Part shown: positions 1-7,798 of the stretch, piece after piece
How positions within the stretch are numbered: the first letter of the stretch is position 1
Layout of the letters: each line of letters opens with the position of its first letter
Origin: CAVSXS01 sp963767715
GTDB taxonomy: Bacteria > Chloroflexota > Ktedonobacteria > Ktedonobacterales > Ktedonobacteraceae
NCBI GenBank assembly: GCA_963767715.1
Contig: CAVYFA010000020.1
Coordinates: 1-64,000 of the forward strand
Length of the DNA: 64,000 nucleotides
Direction of reading: 5' to 3'
The notes under the pieces: generated by a model
Seen by the model: the letters and a program-made list of their open reading frames with translations, nothing else
Database searches by the model: none
What the model was told of the DNA's origin: nothing
Translations under genes and position numbers: made by a program

Positions 1-168
1 CTCCTGTTCCCCCTGGAAGGCCTGAAGAATCCCGCCATCTATCATACCGAGGAATGGACACGCGGGGGCGTCGCGCGTACCGTTTACTTCTACGATTACG
101 GCACGTACCGCGTCTGGGGGGCAACTGCACGCATGCTGAATGCCCTGCTGGAGTTATTGCGGGGATAG
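1..168 (+). CDS. Nudix hydrolase, CoA pyrophosphatase-like (3' end only)
   Basis: The frame is open from the window edge to a TAG at 166-168, giving the last 55 residues of a protein that begins outside the window. The visible part has a Pro-Ala-Ile-Tyr stretch, then YFYDYGTYRVWGATARML close to the C-terminus. A Tyr/Trp-rich strand followed by 'IWGATA(R/E)IL' is typical of the C-terminal end of Nudix hydrolases that cleave coenzyme A or related nucleotides. The Nudix box itself lies outside the window, so the family call rests on this tail alone and the substrate is a guess. Confidence 0.5.
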   Translation, partial: LLFPLEGLKNPAIYHTEEWTRGGVARTVYFYDYGTYRVWGATARMLNALLELLRG

Positions 169-342
169 ACCCATAAGTCATGTTCCCTATGTTCAGGCTC
201 GTTCGTTTGATACAATAGAACAGGTGGTGAAACACACGAGTTCCGATGAGCATGTTCCGTAGAACTTTCCCGTAGCGTATATCCGTAGATCGTTCTTGTA
301 GTGTATGAAGCGGTTGGACTTAGGTCCCTGGCGGAGTAAGCT

Positions 343-798
343 GTGACATTGCCAACACCTGATGCGAATTCTCCACGATTTCTGTCTCAACAATCGCATA
401 CGCCTCCACCTCACTCGATTGTACCCGCTACTCGAACCCCGCAAACTCCACAATCTCCACAATCGCCTTACCCCGCGCCGTCTTTGCGTGCGCCATCCAC
501 GCCTCTTCCTCCGCCCTCATTCGATCCGGCGAGCGAACGAGCAGAATCACCTCAGATGCAGTCGCGCAGTCGCGCAGCCGATTTTGCTGGCAATTCCTGG
601 GATCTTGCCACCGGTGGCCTGAAAACCTTAACCGCTAAAAGAGAACTTCCTCCACGCCTGGAACGGCGTGTCAACGACCTGCCGGCGAACGAAACAGCGG
701 CGCAGCGCAGTTACGCGTATGTGCTGGTGATCCTCGCTTGCGTCATCGTCATGCTGGTGAGTGGAGGCGTCGTGTTGTTCGTAATGTTGCAGCCCTGA
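343..798 (+). CDS. Small membrane-anchored protein with Pro/Ser-rich N-terminal domain
   Basis: I do not recognise a family. The 151-residue product starts at GTG, with the purine-rich stretch GGCGGAG about ten bases upstream. Residues 1-60 are rich in Pro, Ser and Thr and look disordered. Residues 60-120 are mixed and charged. A single hydrophobic segment (YAYVLVILACVIVMLVSGG, about 125-145) ends two or three residues before the C-terminus. This is a tail-anchored layout with the bulk in the cytoplasm if the positive-inside rule holds. It converges on the peptidase gene that follows, with 56 bases between stop codons. Confidence 0.5.
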   Translation: MTLPTPDANSPRFLSQQSHTPPPHSIVPATRTPQTPQSPQSPYPAPSLRAPSTPLPPPSFDPASERAESPQMQSRSRAADFAGNSWDLATGGLKTLTAKRELPPRLERRVNDLPANETAAQRSYAYVLVILACVIVMLVSGGVVLFVMLQP

Positions 799-854
799 TG
801 AGAAGCGGCATTTTGCCCTTCCGTTGCATCGGGGGATACAAGCAAGGGAGGCTG

Positions 855-1820
855 CTACGAATATATCGCTGGTATGCCGTGTAACGTGGAGGCATGACGA
901 ACGGCTTTAACGATAGCGCGTGCCAGTGTGGCGGCTGCGGCTGCGCCGATGGCGCTGACCTGGGCTGCCGCGAGTGGCGAGCTATGCAGCGTTTGTGAGG
1001 ATGGCCCCAGCGCGAGCGCGAAAACTGTATCTCCATCGAACATCGTATGCGCAGGACGAATGGCCTGCGCCAGGCCGTCGTGTGCCATTTGCGCGACCTT
1101 GTTGACCTGCTCCTTCGTCAGTGCGGCGCTGGTAGCGACAACCGCGATGGTGGTATTGCCGAACGGGTTATCTGGCATGTAAGCGGGATCGCCGGGGGTT
1201 TGTGCGTTCCCAGCGTTCCGCGTGCCTGCGACGACCTGCTGCGTCCGCGGGTCGATCACGTCGCCAAGGGCGTTGACCACCACGATGGCGCCAACCAGCG
1301 CGCCATCCGCCAACAGCATGCTGGCCGAACCCAGGCCGCCCTTCATCATGTAGCCCGGCCCGGCCGTCTTGCCCACTGTCGCGCCGGTTCCCGCGCCGAC
1401 CGTCCCCTGCACGACGGCTTCGCTGCTGGCCCGTTGGCAGGCGCGATACCCGGCTTCGGCGTCCGGGCGGATGCTGGCCGACCCCAGCGCGAGATCGAAA
1501 ATGGCAGCCGCCGGCACGATCGGTACGCGCGCCACGCCGGTATCGAAGCCGATTTCCCGCTCCTCCAGGTAGTGCATCACACCGCTGGCCGCGTCCAGTC
1601 CGAAGGCGCTCCCGCCTGTCAGCAGCACCGCGTTCACATGCTCGACCAGGTGCAGCGGGCGCAGCAGGTCGGTCTCACGTGTGGCGGGTGCGCCCCCGCG
1701 CACGTCGACGCCGCCCACCGCCGACGTATCGCACAGGATCACGGTGCAGCCTGTGCCAGCTTCGAGGGTGGTGTCGTGTCCCACGCGGATGCCGGGGATG
1801 TCGGTGATGTCGTCGTGCAT
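855..1820 (-). CDS. P1 family peptidase (DmpA/L-aminopeptidase-D-esterase type)
   Basis: A 321-residue member of the self-processing DmpA-like N-terminal nucleophile hydrolases, which act as aminopeptidases or amidases after autocleavage. Visible marks are ITDIPGIRVGHDT at the start, GGVDVRGGAPATRETD (about 40-55), LTGGSAFGLDAA (about 75-86), VGAGTGATVGK (about 150-160) and MKGGLGSAS (about 167-175), in the usual order and spacing. The ATG at 1820 is chosen because family similarity begins exactly there. An in-frame extension to 2072 only translates the palindromic repeat at 1983-2047. The Shine-Dalgarno match is weak. The physiological substrate cannot be read from sequence. Confidence 0.88.
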   Translation of the reverse strand: MHDDITDIPGIRVGHDTTLEAGTGCTVILCDTSAVGGVDVRGGAPATRETDLLRPLHLVEHVNAVLLTGGSAFGLDAASGVMHYLEEREIGFDTGVARVPIVPAAAIFDLALGSASIRPDAEAGYRACQRASSEAVVQGTVGAGTGATVGKTAGPGYMMKGGLGSASMLLADGALVGAIVVVNALGDVIDPRTQQVVAGTRNAGNAQTPGDPAYMPDNPFGNTTIAVVATSAALTKEQVNKVAQMAHDGLAQAIRPAHTMFDGDTVFALALGPSSQTLHSSPLAAAQVSAIGAAAAATLARAIVKAVRHASTLHGIPAIYS

Positions 1821-1982
1821 GGTTATTGCTACTGTCTTTCTAACGCTTGTGCCTTCACTTCGGCCGGCTTGTTCCTCCAAATTCTCTTCATATGAGTTGA
1901 GGATATGATATATCACCAGCATATCGCCTGTTTTCCTTCTTGACAAGTCTTTCACGCTGGTGATTGCCCGTAAGTTCGCAAA

Positions 1983-2047
1983 AGATGCTTCGCTGCGCTC
2001 AGGATGACACCCAAAGATTTTGTCATCCTGAGCGCAGCGAAGCATCT
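1983..2047. repeat. Palindromic repeat, copy 1 (TCATCCTGAGCGCAGCGAAG family)
   Basis: Two 27-base arms (1983-2009 and 2021-2047) are perfect reverse complements around an 11-base loop. The core TCATCCTGAGCGCAGCGAAG recurs at 45331-45396. When translated it gives the HPERSE-type peptide often seen as spurious extensions of genes. The element lies in the intergenic gap between the P1 peptidase start and the ABM-like gene, as expected for a REP-like extragenic palindrome. Confidence 0.85.
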
Positions 2048-2108
2048 CTGGCGCGCATCGAACTCTGATCATGGTCGCGACTTGTGTAATAGCACTCTAC
2101 CCAGGCGG

Positions 2109-2396
2109 TTACTCCTGGACGAGCACCTCATAGACTTCTCTCACCGGTGTCGAAGTGAATAATCGTGCAGCCTGAGCAGCCTGCGCCTGGGCGATGGCTT
2201 CACTCGCTTTCAAGTCGGCTTCCGTCTCCCACAGCGCGATGGCGATGGCCTTGCCGGTGCCGGGGTCGAACAGCGCGAGGTACCCTTTGTACCCCTGCTG
2301 CTGGCGCGCCGACGGGAGCACAGCATTATGAAGCGCCTGGACTAGCTCGTCCCTCTTCTCCGGCTCAGCATTGACAAACCAGGCTCGTGCATACAT
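2109..2396 (-). CDS. ABM-like (dimeric alpha/beta barrel) protein
   Basis: The 95-residue product begins MYARAWFVNAEPEKRDELVQ and contains GYKGYLALFDPGTGKAIAIALWETEADLKAS, followed by an Ala/Gln-rich helix and a final strand. The strand-helix-strand pattern with a central 'ALWETEADLKAS' resembles antibiotic-biosynthesis-monooxygenase-like and EthD-like ferredoxin-fold proteins. Many of these are small oxidoreductases or stress proteins of unknown substrate. The start at 2396 is set by AGGCAGGA a few bases upstream; a longer frame to 2441 has no comparable ribosome binding site. It stands alone with no obvious operon partner. Confidence 0.65.
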   Translation of the reverse strand: MYARAWFVNAEPEKRDELVQALHNAVLPSARQQQGYKGYLALFDPGTGKAIAIALWETEADLKASEAIAQAQAAQAARLFTSTPVREVYEVLVQE

Positions 2397-2693
2397 CAGT
2401 TTCCTGCCTTTCTGAACAGCTTCGATACTGTTCGCTATCAACTCGATCTACTCTTCAAAGGCAAGCAGTCCTTGCCCTTCTGAACTTCTACACCAAGTCT
2501 ACTCGCCAGCGTACCGGAAAGACATCGCATGAATATGCTATTTGTGGGAGCTTTTTGCGAAAAGGGAGGAGTAGCTAGAAGTAACTATATGCCGCAGAAA
2601 CCGCGTGCAAGTGGAGCATCGCCCCATTCTGTGCGAAAATGAGGCTGGCAGGAGGAGGTCAGTGATGAGTTCTTCAAAGAGGAGGTCTCAAGG

Positions 2694-3213
2694 ATGAAAC
2701 AACTACTCCCGAAAGCCGTGCTGATTGCCCAGCTTGATGCCAGCCGCGCCGAGCTGGAGTCAGTTGTCTCGCAAGTTCCGCCTGAGCGCATGACCGAAGC
2801 AGGAGCCTGTGGCTGGTGGTCGGTCAAAGATGTGCTGGCGCACCTGGCCGTCGAGAACGACTGGCTCGCTCTGCAATTGGAACGGCGGGCACGTGGGGAG
2901 GGCCCCGGACCCGAGGAATTGCAGCGCAATCAGGAGTTGGGGCTCGATAACAACGAGACGCGCAACGCTTACTATGCTCGCCAGCACCGAGACCTGGACC
3001 TGGCCTACGTGCGCGACTGGGATCGTCGCGCCAACGAGCGCCTGCGCGTGGCCTTAGCAGCGCTGCCGGAATCCCGTCCTCCAGGAGCCCGATTGGTGGA
3101 CGTTCGGCCGAGCGCTTGGAAGCGTCTTCGACCTTGACCACGATCGGGAACATGCCCAGGAGATCCAACGATGGCTGGGGCAAATCCTCAAGATCAAGAA
3201 GAGCCCCCCTTGA
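2694..3213 (+). pseudogene. DinB-like / ClbS-DfsB four-helix protein, frameshifted
   Basis: Frame one (from ATG 2694, good GAGGAGG upstream) encodes a helical N-terminus with CGWWSVKDVLAHLAVENDW (about 40-58), the typical DinB-superfamily motif with the first metal-ligand-type His. It continues to about base 3085. The family-like ending PDWWTFGRALGSVFDLDHDR with the terminal HDREHAQEIQRWL is in the next frame, running from about 3088 to a TGA at 3211-3213. Joined length is 520 bases, one more than a multiple of three, so removing one base near 3080-3090 restores about 172 residues, normal for the family. It may be a real lesion or an assembly insertion. Confidence 0.75.
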
Positions 3214-3293
3214 TTACTTTTGCGAACGTCGTAGGCGGTTCTGACGACAAACCAGCAGTACTGTCAGTGGAGTAGGAACTGGGACGACTTTGC

Positions 3294-3698
3294 CTACCCC
3301 TCTGGCTTCGATCCAATGGACTGGTTGATCTCCCAAAGGTTGCCTTCGGGATCGGCAAAATGCGCCGTGCGCAGTCCCCAGGACTGGTCGGTTGGGGATC
3401 GGAGGAACGTAACGCCCTTCGCTTTGAGTTCCTCGTATGCGGCATCGACATCCGCAACACCGGCGGCCAGAAGCCCGCGTGGCCCTCCAACGATCTTCAG
3501 CTCATTGACCTTCGTACCTAACAGGTCCGCGGATCCTTCGGGCGAGAGCAAGATCAAGTACAACCCATCTTCTAGAAGGAAATTGGCAGAATTGGCATCG
3601 CTCCCTTTATACTGAAGTTTGAACGTGTCCCGATAAAACGCCGTACATCCGGCCAGGTCCTGGACGAACAAGACCATCGCTTCGATCTTGTGAATCAT
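3294..3698 (-). CDS. VOC (glyoxalase/bleomycin-resistance-like) protein
   Basis: A 134-residue single-unit vicinal oxygen chelate protein. It starts MIHKIEAMVLFVQDLAGCTA, has FYRDTFKLQYKG at 20-31 and ends with GLRTAHFADPEGNLWEINQS (about 108-127), the usual strand with the C-terminal metal-binding Glu. The ATG at 3698 follows GAAGAGG at correct spacing. Such proteins act as dimers in lyase, isomerase, dioxygenase or drug-binding roles, and nothing nearby narrows the choice. Confidence 0.85.
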   Translation of the reverse strand: MIHKIEAMVLFVQDLAGCTAFYRDTFKLQYKGSDANSANFLLEDGLYLILLSPEGSADLLGTKVNELKIVGGPRGLLAAGVADVDAAYEELKAKGVTFLRSPTDQSWGLRTAHFADPEGNLWEINQSIGSKPEG

Positions 3699-3910
3699 TG
3701 TTTCTACCTCTTCTTACTTTGTCGAGTCAGAAGAGAGTCCGTGCTTCTGATGGGTCACGCATCTCTCTACCTGTTTGTGCGTCAGATGTCTGTACTCGCC
3801 AGCGAACAGTATAGCACAGAAGAATGGACAAAACTTCTCCTATCGTATTCTTTTTAAGCTTGCTTTTAATGGATGGGAACCAGCATGCAGTGGGAATGCC
3901 ATTGAGGAAG

Positions 3911-4171
3911 TTAGTCAAGCCACTCATGTCTATATTTGCGCTGCCGATACTGTACCAACGGGTGTCGTCGACGCTCCCTGGACGACCGCTCATCGAGTTT
4001 TTCCAGGGTTTTGAACGCGGTCGGTATGCCTTCGCCATGATGGGAGGCGTTGAGGGTGAACCTTGAAGGTCTGGGTAGGCTGGGCGTCTTCTGCGTTTTC
4101 CCCAGATACAGTGCGGCGATCAGCAAGAGTGTCAGAATGCCAATAAAGATGACAAGTCCAAGCCATTCCAT
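3911..4171 (-). CDS. Small single-pass membrane protein, unknown
   Basis: The start ATG at 4171 is preceded by GGAGAG six bases away, which argues for real translation. The 86-residue product opens with a clear hydrophobic segment (MEWLGLVIFIGILTLLLIAA, residues 1-20, extending to about 24). A polar, basic tail follows, rich in Arg, His and Lys, with the last 40 residues strongly charged. No family is recognised. Other frames in this stretch are open for similar lengths, so the call rests on the ribosome binding site and the membrane segment only. Confidence 0.35.
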   Translation of the reverse strand: MEWLGLVIFIGILTLLLIAALYLGKTQKTPSLPRPSRFTLNASHHGEGIPTAFKTLEKLDERSSRERRRHPLVQYRQRKYRHEWLD

Positions 4172-4260
4172 CGAGTTCTCTCCACGGTTTATCAAGGGCA
4201 CAATCAGAATAAGTGCTTCTGTTTTCTATATACGTGAAAAGGGGAGAAATTTCCAGGATA

Positions 4261-4301
4261 TACTATCCCCCAGAAATTGGACAGGCAAATAAGATAAAAT
4301 G
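4261..4301. repeat. Left terminal inverted repeat of the IS3-family element
   Basis: Contains TATCCCCCA at 4264-4272, ACAG at 4281-4284 and ATAAGATAAAATG at 4289-4301. Each is found in inverted orientation and the same order at 6382-6428. The spacing between the outer and inner blocks is about nine bases shorter here than on the right. Confidence 0.6.
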
Positions 4302-4334
4302 AAGCGGTAGCGAGAACCATCAGGAGTAAGGAAC

Positions 4335-4610
4335 ATGCCTGTACAAAGAAAACGATACAATGCCGAGGAAAAGACCCGGGTGGCCATTGAGGCCATTAAG
4401 GGGCAGAAAACGCTCAACGAGCTCGCTGCGGAGTATGGGGTGCATCCCAGCCAGATCACCTAATGGAAGAAGCAGGCGTTGGAAGAAATCAGCAGTGGCT
4501 TCTCCGTAGGACGGGCACGGCGTGAGCGAAGCGAGGAAGCGCTGGTGGCGTCGTTGTATCAGGAGATTGGGCAGTTAAAAATGGAACTGGACTGGTTAAA
4601 AAAAAGTTAG
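4335..4610 (+). pseudogene. IS3-family transposase OrfA with in-frame stop
   Basis: From ATG 4335 the frame reads MPVQRKRYNAEEKTRVAIEA and continues with a helix-turn-helix (LNELAAEYGVHPSQIT), then TAA at 4461-4463, then WKKQALEEI and a leucine-zipper-like end (LYQEIGQLKMELDWLKKS) to TAG 4608-4610. One codon change (CAA to TAA) would explain the stop, since Gln is usual before Trp-Lys here. The 3' end carries eight adenines followed by G at 4598-4606, the typical slippery site for the -1 shift into orfB. OrfA supplies DNA binding for the OrfAB fusion, so the stop should block transposition. Confidence 0.85.
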
Positions 4611-4618
4611 GTGGGAGG

Positions 4619-5446
4619 ATGGAAGAGAAGAGGGCACTAATTGACCCAGAGCATCCCAGCATCAGCCTGATGCGGCAGTGCGAGTTAGTTGGCTTGGCAC
4701 GCTCCAGCTATTATTACCAGCCGGTCCCAGAAAGCGCGGAGAATCTGTTGCTAATGCGCCTGCTAGATGAGCAATACACCCGCACGCCATTTTACGGTAT
4801 TAAGAAGATGACCGCCTGGCTGCGCACGCAAGACCAGCAGGTGAACCACAAGCGGGTGGCCCGGCTCCTGAGACAAATGGGTCTCATGGCGGTCTATCCC
4901 GGCCCTCGGTTGAGTCAACCCGCAGCACAAGCGGTACGGTATCCGTATTTGCTGCGGGGACTGAGCATTGAGCGCGTCAATCAAGTCTGGAGCACCGATA
5001 TTACCTATATCCGCCTGCAAACAGGCTTCCTGTATCTGGTGGCCATCATGGACTGGTTCAACCGCTATGTGCTCGCCTGGCGCACATCGATCACACTGGA
5101 TACGGCATTTTGTCTCGACGTGCTTGACCAGGCCTTGAAGGGGGCGCGACCGGAGATTTTCAACAACGACCAGGGCTCCCAGTTTACCAGTCGCGAGTTT
5201 ACGAGTCGCCTGCAAGCCGTCGGAGTGCGCATCAGTTGGGATGGCCGGGGGAGAGCCTTGGACAATATTTTCGTCGAACGACTGTGGAGAAGCGTCAAAT
5301 ATGAGGAGGTGTATCTCAAAGACTATCAGAGTGTCCCAGAAGCGATGCAGGGCCTGGACGCCTATTTTCGGTTCTACAATCACAAGCGGCTGCATCAAGC
5401 CTTAGATTATCAAACCCCGGCCACCGTCCATTGGAGCAAGAAGTAG
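4619..5446 (+). CDS. IS3-family transposase OrfB (DDE integrase core)
   Basis: The 275-residue frame has the HTH_21-like N-terminus (SISLMRQCELVGLARSSYYY, about 15-34) and a complete rve core. The catalytic triad is visible as WSTDITYI (about 127), FNNDQGSQFT (about 185) and the Glu in NIFVERLWRSVKYEEVY (about 220). It ends HQALDYQTPATVHW, typical of the family. It lies in the -1 frame relative to orfA, as expected for a fusion protein made by slippage. The frame is intact, unlike orfA. A stand-alone start at 4619 is nominal. Confidence 0.93.
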   Translation: MEEKRALIDPEHPSISLMRQCELVGLARSSYYYQPVPESAENLLLMRLLDEQYTRTPFYGIKKMTAWLRTQDQQVNHKRVARLLRQMGLMAVYPGPRLSQPAAQAVRYPYLLRGLSIERVNQVWSTDITYIRLQTGFLYLVAIMDWFNRYVLAWRTSITLDTAFCLDVLDQALKGARPEIFNNDQGSQFTSREFTSRLQAVGVRISWDGRGRALDNIFVERLWRSVKYEEVYLKDYQSVPEAMQGLDAYFRFYNHKRLHQALDYQTPATVHWSKK

Positions 5447-5521
5447 ACAAGCACAGTCCGCCTTGAGAGACGTGCTACTGAAGCGTTGAGCCTCACAGGG
5501 GGGACGAGCAAGGAGGAGGGC

Positions 5522-6320
5522 ATGCCAGAGCCACGCGACTATATTGATACGACGTATCTGAACGTGTTAGCAGACCTGCTCAAGCAGGACAAGCAGCGCA
5601 CCTATACCTGGATGCATCTCCAGCTAGGTCAGACGGTGCTCGATGTGGGGTGCGGCCCAGGAACCGACACGATTCCTCTGGCGCAGATCGTCGGCAAGAG
5701 CGGGCAGGTGGTTGGGGTGGATCATGATGCGAGCATGATTGCCGAAGCGGAGCGCCGAGCAGAGCAGGCGGGATGCAGCGCGTGGTGCCGCCATCTCCAA
5801 GCCGATGCTATCGCGCTTCCCCTGCAGACGGGCACCTGTGATGCCTGCCGCAGTGAGCGGCTCTTCCAACATGTGCCGGACCCGGCGGCGGTGCTCTCGG
5901 AAATGGCCCGCGTCACGAAGCCAGGAGGCTGGGTCGTCGTCTTTGATGCCGACTGGAGCACGTTGTCGATTGATACCCCGGAGGTAGACCTCGAATGGCG
6001 ACTCCTGCACTACCGCCTTGAGCACCTGGTGAAGAGCGGCTACGTCGGCCGTCAACTCTATGGCCTCTTTCGAAGGCAGCAGTTCACCGACATCGCCGTG
6101 GAGCTGCGTCCCCTCTATTTGACAGATTACGCCGCGTGTCGCTATGGCTGTCACCTGGATGTGCTGGAGGCCGACGCCTTGGCAGGCTCACGTGATTACC
6201 CAGCAGGAACTCCAGCGCTGGCGGCAAAGCCTCGAACAAGCTCAGGCTGCTGGAGCATTCTACAGCCATGTCCTGGGGGTGCTGGTGGCTGGACGCAAAC
6301 CAATAGGAGCCAACAGCTAG
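5522..6320 (+). pseudogene. SAM-dependent methyltransferase, frameshifted, probable IS passenger
   Basis: From ATG 5522 (AAGGAGGAGGGC just upstream) the product has the class I SAM-binding motif VLDVGCGPGTDTIPLA (about 39-54), VVGVDHDASMIAEAERRAE and an acidic QADAIALP segment, then EMARVTKPGGWVVVFDADW. It resembles UbiE/Methyltransf_11 proteins. The ending YSHVLGVLVAGRKP is in the next frame, from about 6192 to TAG 6318-6320. The joined length, 799 bases, is one over a multiple of three. The gene starts 75 bases after orfB and lies inside the inverted ends of the element. The substrate is unknown. Confidence 0.8.
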
Positions 6321-6381
6321 CGGAAAGGAGCATGAGCGGGTTCCAGAGAGCACGAAGAAGTCTTCTAAAACGCGCAAGCGG

Positions 6382-6430
6382 CATTTTATCTTATGTGAGG
6401 CAATTTACTGTCTTGACAATGGGGGATACC
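6382..6430. repeat. Right terminal inverted repeat of the IS3-family element
   Basis: CATTTTATCTTAT at 6382-6394 is the exact reverse complement of 4289-4301. TGTC at 6409-6412 and TGGGGGATA at 6420-6428 match the reverse complement of the left end at identical mutual spacing. From here to the next repeat at 6696 I see no gene, only a 7-bp hairpin at 6552-6574 (AGGAACC/GGTTCCT). Confidence 0.55.
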
Positions 6431-6696
6431 TTACCACCAAGATGGGTAATAGCTTCATGCGTGTTGTCACTGCCAGGCTTCGTGATACATGTCACTTGAT
6501 ATTGTGCCATATATCTCCTTTCTCATTGAGTCTATACAACGATGTAGATTAAGGAACCATACGAGCAGGTTCCTACCCATCATTCTACCTGTTACCTAAG
6601 AAACCCCAAATCTCGCACCAATGGTACTAGTGTTCAAAATACAGGGGCGATGAGACTGAAAAATTTACTTCTGTCATATTAGCCTGTAGATAACCC

Positions 6697-7722
6697 TAGT
6701 GGTCAGTCCGCTTTGCTTTTAGAGAGGTAAAAGCTGACGCTGATCAGAAACGGAACTAGAGACGTTCATCTCTTGAAAACAGCATCTTCACCATTCTCTG
6801 CTCACTGATAAAACCCGCTTTCTCTATGGCTTTCTTTGAAGCATGATTATCAGCGGCACAGGAACAGATAGGCTTCCAGCCTGCTTTATAACAATGGTTC
6901 TTTAATTGACTGAGCATGAAGCTACCCAGGCCTCTTCCGCGATACGGTTGAGCCACCACCATGCCCAGATCGGCATAGGGGAGTTGTTTCTGATTGGGAA
7001 TACATTCCCCTGTTGCTACCAATGTCTGCCGATCACACAAGACAAATAATTCTTCGCGATTGAGACGAGCGTTTAGAAACGCCTCAATCCACTCTCCCGA
7101 TCCTTTCGTATGTGCTTGATAAAAGTGCACGATGTCATCCAATTCTCTCTTTTCTGCTTTCCTGAAGATGCTAGTGCTGAGACCGGACGACAGTTCTATG
7201 CGGCTGTTATCGCGAAAAAGATAACTATGAAGCGTGACGCTCGTTTGAACATCAAGGCATAAAGAGAAATACAGCGGTTCTATGGTGCTGGTAATGGCAT
7301 GCTGGATATCATAGGTCGAGATAATCCAACGAAAGATTTCCTGTGCCCGATTCTGATAGTTTTTCAAAAGATGGAAGCGCAGCAAATATCTGTTGGAGCC
7401 TATGCAGAAATATCCTGCGTGCTGCTCTCGGTCTTGTATTTGCCAAAACGATGCCTGAGCAATGACTGCGCTCTCCCACATCCCATCCATAGGAGCGACA
7501 AGGGTGTGCAGGTAGTCATCTCTTAGCTGCTGGATTACATCGGAATGCTCAAGTTGAATACATCTCATCCTTGAAAGTATAAAACGCCTTTCTGTGATTT
7601 GTCGAGCCTATGATCTTCTCAATATCATCGTTCATAAAGGGTATGGACTGTCTCATCCGTTCGTTGTCCCTAATTTCCCTACAGCATACCACCTCCCTAA
7701 AACCTGATCGGACTGACCACTA
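6697..7722. mobile_element. Putative non-autonomous cassette with TA-flanked inverted repeats and a GNAT gene
   Basis: CTAGTGGTCAGTCCG at 6696-6710 is perfectly inverted at 7709-7723. Extending inward, the two ends agree at 28 of 33 positions (right arm 7691-7723). The outermost bases contain TA on both sides (6697-6698 and 7721-7722), as in IS630/Tc1-mariner insertions that duplicate TA. The enclosed 1.0 kb holds only an acetyltransferase gene and no transposase. A transposon-derived cassette is the simplest reading, and the family assignment is inference. Confidence 0.5.
6756..7568 (-). CDS. GNAT family N-acetyltransferase
   Basis: The 270-residue product has a long N-terminal part without a recognised motif, then a C-terminal GNAT domain (about 135-265). 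The acetyl-CoA loop is clear in VVAQPYRGRGLGSFMLSQLK (about 207-226), with the following strand and ADNHASKKAIEKAGF (about 243-257), the typical motif B. The layout of a degenerate first half and a catalytic second half occurs in many two-lobed GNATs. The gene sits alone between inverted repeats, so it may be cargo of a mobile unit. The substrate cannot be predicted. Confidence 0.85.
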   Translation of the reverse strand: MRCIQLEHSDVIQQLRDDYLHTLVAPMDGMWESAVIAQASFWQIQDREQHAGYFCIGSNRYLLRFHLLKNYQNRAQEIFRWIISTYDIQHAITSTIEPLYFSLCLDVQTSVTLHSYLFRDNSRIELSSGLSTSIFRKAEKRELDDIVHFYQAHTKGSGEWIEAFLNARLNREELFVLCDRQTLVATGECIPNQKQLPYADLGMVVAQPYRGRGLGSFMLSQLKNHCYKAGWKPICSCAADNHASKKAIEKAGFISEQRMVKMLFSRDERL

Positions 7723-7798
7723 GCTCATGCTGCTCAGTTCTTGAGTATTGAACCTGTTGCACTTGATCGCATGTGGCATACTGCGTTAACATTTCTTT

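Larger units (their letters stand above)
4261..6430 (+). mobile_element. IS3-family element with apparent methyltransferase passenger
   Basis: The left end at 4261 (TACTATCCCCCAGAAATTGG followed by ACAGG) matches the general IS3-family terminus ending in TTGGACA. It is followed by orfA, orfB and a methyltransferase gene. A matching right end lies at 6382-6430: in reverse complement it has TATCCCCCA, then GACAG at the same spacing as the left end, then ATAAGATAAAATG, a 13-base exact copy of 4289-4301. The right end therefore lies beyond the methyltransferase. I find no clear target duplication. The element looks inactive because orfA carries a stop codon and the passenger is frameshifted. Confidence 0.6.

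Noticed and set aside
1821..2072. N-terminal extension of the P1 peptidase
   Set aside because: The extra residues are the translated palindrome (HPERSE type) and do not belong to the family. Similarity begins at 1820.
3727..4038. 103-residue minus-strand frame overlapping the small membrane protein gene
   Set aside because: No ribosome binding site, no membrane or domain pattern, and it conflicts with the better-supported frame at 3911-4171.
6432..6696. Coding capacity between the IS3 end and the GNAT cassette
   Set aside because: Frames are short, lack ribosome binding sites and show no motif; only a 7-bp hairpin is present.
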